Below, piece by piece: positions 59,971 through 64,000 of a stretch of DNA of 64,000 nt. A model generated the notes under the pieces. That model saw only the letters and a list, made by a program, of their open reading frames with translations, was not told the DNA's origin and ran no database searches. A program made the translations under genes and the position numbers. Position 1 is the first letter of the stretch. Every line of letters begins with the position of its first letter. Source of the DNA: Camarhynchus parvulus (Eukaryota; Chordata; Aves; Passeriformes; Thraupidae); the NCBI RefSeq assembly GCF_901933205.1, contig NC_044590.1, forward strand, positions 2,371,501 to 2,435,500, written 5' to 3'.

Positions 59971-62040
59971 AGCAGCCCAGCCCTGTGTTAAAGCAGGAAA
60001 ACCAGCCAACAGAAAACACAACTACAAAGATGCATCTTGGCTCCAAAGTCCATTTTTCAAACTTGATTTCAAAAAGTACTGAAGGGAAAATCACTGCAGG
60101 GCTACGTATTTTAAATATCAAGCAGGATTTTTTTTAAAGAATCTAAGTAGCTTCTGAACATAATTCCACTTACTTCTAAATGAGACTGGTCCTGAGAAAT
60201 TTTAGGAGACTTTTCAAACGTACTTCAGGAGGTTAAAATAACTTATTTTCATATCTTAAGGAGTAAGATATTAAATGTTAAGTAGCTAGCATGAAGGATC
60301 AGTGATAATTGCTCCCCTTAAGTGGATGATTTTTAGCATTTAAGCAAAGTGTTGGATTCTGTTATCCCATTGTTCCATGCACCTACCTGAGGAACAAGCT
60401 CTTACTAAAGGCAGGTTCAAAACCCAGATTTAATTTGTGAGTCAGCTGGAATGGAGCCTGTCAGAGGCATTTGCTCTTCTGTGGGTGGCTGAAGCACCAG
60501 GTCTTTGTAGGTTTGAAACTGTGTTAAGTTTCACCAGCTTTATTCCATGGTTGATTTTTTGGGTCTAAAATATGGCAAAAACATAAACACAACCTGGCAT
60601 CCCCTCCTGGCTTGGCTTGCACAAGGCTTACGTAATTGTACTTTTTTTTGCTCGGAGGAACTATTTTGAAGTGATAATGGTTTTCTTAAGGAGATGCTGT
60701 GAAGATAAGCATCAAGTATTTATTTCCATAAAAACATCCATTCTCAGCCTTGAGATGAGCACCACCTTCATTTATTAAAACTGAGAATTTCTTAATAATA
60801 TGATTGACTAATGAGCTATGGGACCCTGTAGAGGGGAGATGGCACCTACTCCCTGAGTGCTCTGTAATTACAATCTGGGATGAGGGATTTGATCTTGCAG
60901 TTATGCAAAGGGAATTTTCTGTGTGCGATGAAGTGGGGCAGAAACAAGGATGATTTAAGTTCACAGTAGAATAGCATTTTGTCTTTTTTTTTAACTTTAA
61001 TCTGGAATTTAACATCTCTAATCCCAGACCCCAAACCTGTCCATGGATATATGACTGGGGCAGTGTATGAGTGTGGGTCTCCAATGGTATTTTACAGTGA
61101 TTCTTTAAATAACAGAGGTCTGTGGATATAGATTAATTTCTATTTTTTACACCTTAATCAAGACCCTCGTTCACATCAGAAAAGCAGCATATTTTGGAGG
61201 TGAGAAAGGGCCAGTGTTTCCCTTCACTTTCCCATCCCCATGACTTCTCTGGCCTTTAAAAAATTTTTGTATTGGACAATTTTAGCTATTCACCAAATCT
61301 AGGTGACACAATCCCTCCTTCGAAATTTAGTCTTGCAAGTGAGATATCCATGTGTCAGACATTTAATTAATCACAATTCCACTCCCCAAAGTAAAAATTC
61401 TGACTGCTAACACATTGAAACAATTCCTGTGTTGTTGTCTTCAAATAGCTACATCCTATTTATGATTGTTAGGGAGAAGGTCAAAACCCTACTGGGAAAA
61501 GCATAAAAATCTCCCACATTTTTGAATGAGTTTTCCTCTGGATTGGTGATTTCCATCTTCTTCCAATGGGCTGAGTGCAGTTCTTTGTTAAATATTTAAG
61601 CTTTCTTGTTGTGGGCTGGGTATTTGGAAGTTAATCCAAGTCCCTGCCCTTCTCCAGGTCTGGAGACCCCAAGCTGGGAGTCACTTCTTGGGACAGGGTA
61701 TCCCTGATTTTTGCACGCTGTCTTTTCATGAGTCGTGGATACCAGGGGTTTGAAAACTCTGATGAATTTCAGTGCCTTTACTGGGGAGATCCAAACCAGT
61801 TCACAGATCTTTGGCGCTTGAGGTAGGAGGAAGAACTGTATTTCACTTTTGTTTCAGAGCAACAGAAATGTTTTCATTTCCAAAGATCAGTATCAGGGAA
61901 ATTGTCTTCCAAAAACCCCTGTTCAGGACTGCAGCCATCTGAAAGATATATTCCACTTTATAGAAGCTCAGTAAAAACTAAAATATCATGACAATTTTCC
62001 CCTAACTTGAATTTTAAATGAGACTAAAATTAGGCTTTTC

Positions 62041-62055
62041 TTTTTTTTTTTTTTT
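62041..62055. repeat. Poly(T), 15 bases
   Basis: An uninterrupted T run without a recognisable retroelement next to it. Confidence 0.9.
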
Positions 62056-64000
62056 CTGATTAATTGCAGGGTCTTTGACCATACATTGACTTGTATTAAT
62101 TGCTTTTCCTGCACAATTTTAAATTTAGAAAAACAACTAATCCTGGTAAAAGTATCCAAAAAATTTTCTAAAATGTTTTCAGCAATTGAAAAATTATGGA
62201 AAAGCTAAAAGAAGTATTTGGCTTGGCCCAAAGTAAAACAGCTTCTTTATTTTTGAATACTTAACATTTATTTCTATGACACTGAGGGAAACACGAGAAT
62301 GGCTGAGTGCTTAAAAAAGAAATCAATTATTTTAGCAAACGCTGCAATGAGACATTCTGGTTTTCAGGGAAGCTTTTCTGTTTGTTTTGGTCTCAGAAAG
62401 GAACGCTTGGCTGAAACTGGCACAAAGACACAGGAGGATCCAGGGCTGCTGAATCTGCAGTTTTAGTCTGAGTGCCAGGCACTGTTTTCCAGGCTGCTGG
62501 AGAGCCATGGAGAGCTCCAGAACATTTTCATGGAATTTCATGCAAACCCTTTATCACCTCAGTGTTCCCTGTCCCCACAGATAGAATCCTTTCACTACCT
62601 TACCAAACCAACAGCATTTACACATCAAAACAATAATTCATTTTCAGATTTAGCCCTTCATTAAAAAGATAAGTAGGGCTTAATTGGCATCCAGTGCCTG
62701 TGTAGCTGCTCTGTGCTAGAGCAGAGTTAAGTGGGGTTTCTCAGACAAGGGCCTTGGGCGAGCCCTCTGTCTGGGATGAATTTCTCCCCAATTAAACTCA
62801 TTTGTTTTCACATTCACATAATGGCACCTGAGATATGGAATGTCTCAACCACTTCCTTCAGCTTTTTTCTGAGGGTGGGGAATTGTTTAAATCTGAGCTG
62901 CAAACTTATTACGGTAGAGTATACCCTGCAAATAAATGTCCAATGTGCTAGAGGATTATCTGATTAAAGAGGTTAAATTATCCTCTTATTACTTTAATAG
63001 TTTATCTTTTCTGAGGTTCAGGTAGAATGATGTTTTATTGAAGATGTGCCAAGGGGTGGAGTTTTGTCTCTGATGATGTTTTGGATAGAAGCTGGGTTTG
63101 AAGCAGGATCAGGGGTGCCAAATCTCATGACCTGTTCATGCCAGAGTGGGGCTGGGGTGGTGGCAATTGAGGAAGATTTGCCTTCTCAAAGATCGTGAGA
63201 AATACTTCTGCAAAGAGCTCTGCTGCATCTGGTTTGGAGCTGGTCATGCTCAGAGGAAGTTCAGAAAGTTTAGAACAGAATCCAGAGGGGTTTTGCTAAG
63301 CAGAGCCTTCCCACTAACCAATCTCACAGCAGGGCCTAGAACCAAGCAGAACACAGCTCTGTCATCTTCTCTGAAATTTTTAGCTTTTATCTTTTCTATA
63401 TTTTGAATTTCTGTGGTTGAAAGTTAAAGAGAGGAAAATTAGGCTGATCTACAGAGAATTCTCAGTCTGATCTGTGGACAGCCAGGGCCACACATTTAAG
63501 GGTCCTTGGCTTCCTAAAGTCCACAGGCATTATTGTCCTGCTGGAAGCACAGCAAATCCCAGGGAGACATTGGTGTAGAAATGAATTTTTTTTTTAAAGC
63601 TCTTTATTCTGAACATATCTTCTTGCTGAGAAAGGCAGAATCCTCCATTAAGACCAAGAACAGGTTGTGGCTTTGCCTCTGTTGCCTCTGAAAGTCCGAG
63701 ATTAGGCACAAAATCCAACTTTGGGGCTCACCTGCTCTGTGGGAATGTGTTACCATCACCTGAGCACAGGCTAAACGAGTCTGGAGCACTCCAGAGGTTG
63801 GGGAGGAACTTCAACCTGCTTTATCCCTTCTCAAGGGTCCAAAAATGTGGTTCCCATGGGCAGGGGTGGGATGGAAGATCCTGCTGCTCTGCTGGGAGTT
63901 GCACAGGCACCAAGGAACATCACCCCAGCCCCTCTCAACTGCTCGGTTTTCTTTCACCACAAAACCAAGGAGGATAATTCTGAGTCATCTTTGTATTGTA

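Larger units (their letters stand above)
58821..64000. other. No gene seen
   Basis: AT-leaning unique DNA. A 21-bp tandem repeat lies at 59,931-59,970, and a T15 run at 62,041-62,055. Open frames up to 132 codons (60,686-61,084, -) have no recognisable domain. Confidence 0.65.

Noticed and set aside
60174..60191. Possible 18-nt - strand microexon (ACTTAC on one side, TTTCTCAG-type acceptor on the other)
   Set aside because: The pyrimidine tract is weak and nothing else suggests a - strand gene. Such coincidences are expected in 64 kb.
1..64000. Known microRNA seeds, tRNA, snRNA and rRNA genes
   Set aside because: Scanned by eye for familiar let-7, miR-9, miR-124, miR-30, U6 and tRNA box sequences without finding one. 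A covariance-model search would be needed to exclude them fully.

Overview
The window reads as nuclear DNA of a bird. The one element I recognise with confidence is the 3' end of a CR1 LINE at about 17,095-17,500. Its end sequence is typical of avian genomes, and the form resembles copies common in songbirds. Low interspersed-repeat density, scattered homopolymer runs and long AT-leaning non-coding stretches fit a bird too. No prokaryotic gene organisation, phage, plasmid, CRISPR array, rRNA or tRNA is visible.

I find no protein-coding gene I can name. The longest open frames are below about 195 codons. They show no domain I recognise, often overlap equally long open frames on the other strand, and look like chance openings. 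The window is most simply a gene desert or the interior of one or more very long introns. Two short segments with good splice signals on both sides (249-272 and 52,358-52,408, both + strand) and an AG|GTGAGT junction at 11,897/11,898 are the only hints of a spliced transcript. All are low confidence.

Layout: 1-17 kb is unique AT-leaning DNA with a few homeodomain/POU-motif islands (about 3.1, 7.0 and 10.8 kb) and a small CpG cluster at 15.7-15.95 kb. The CR1 remnant lies at 17.1-17.5 kb. From 22 to 31 kb there are several enhancer-like islands, the best being 22,560-23,040 with two perfect octamers and further near matches. A two-copy 82-bp tandem duplication sits at 31.1-31.3 kb, followed by a GC-rich block at 31.4-31.8 kb. 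At 32.37-34.02 kb is the most distinctive structure: two arms of about 211 bp, roughly 90% identical, in inverted orientation about 1.2 kb apart. The inner end of the left arm has expanded into a six-unit minisatellite that the right arm lacks. From 34 to 58 kb the DNA is mostly plain and AT-leaning, with enhancer-like islands near 48.2-48.5, 51.7 and 52.8-53.1 kb. A CpG-rich block with an AP-1 site lies at 58.15-58.82 kb. The last 5 kb is plain.

If there is function here it is probably regulatory or structural rather than coding. Conservation cannot be judged from one sequence, so every regulatory call rests on motif content and is marked low.
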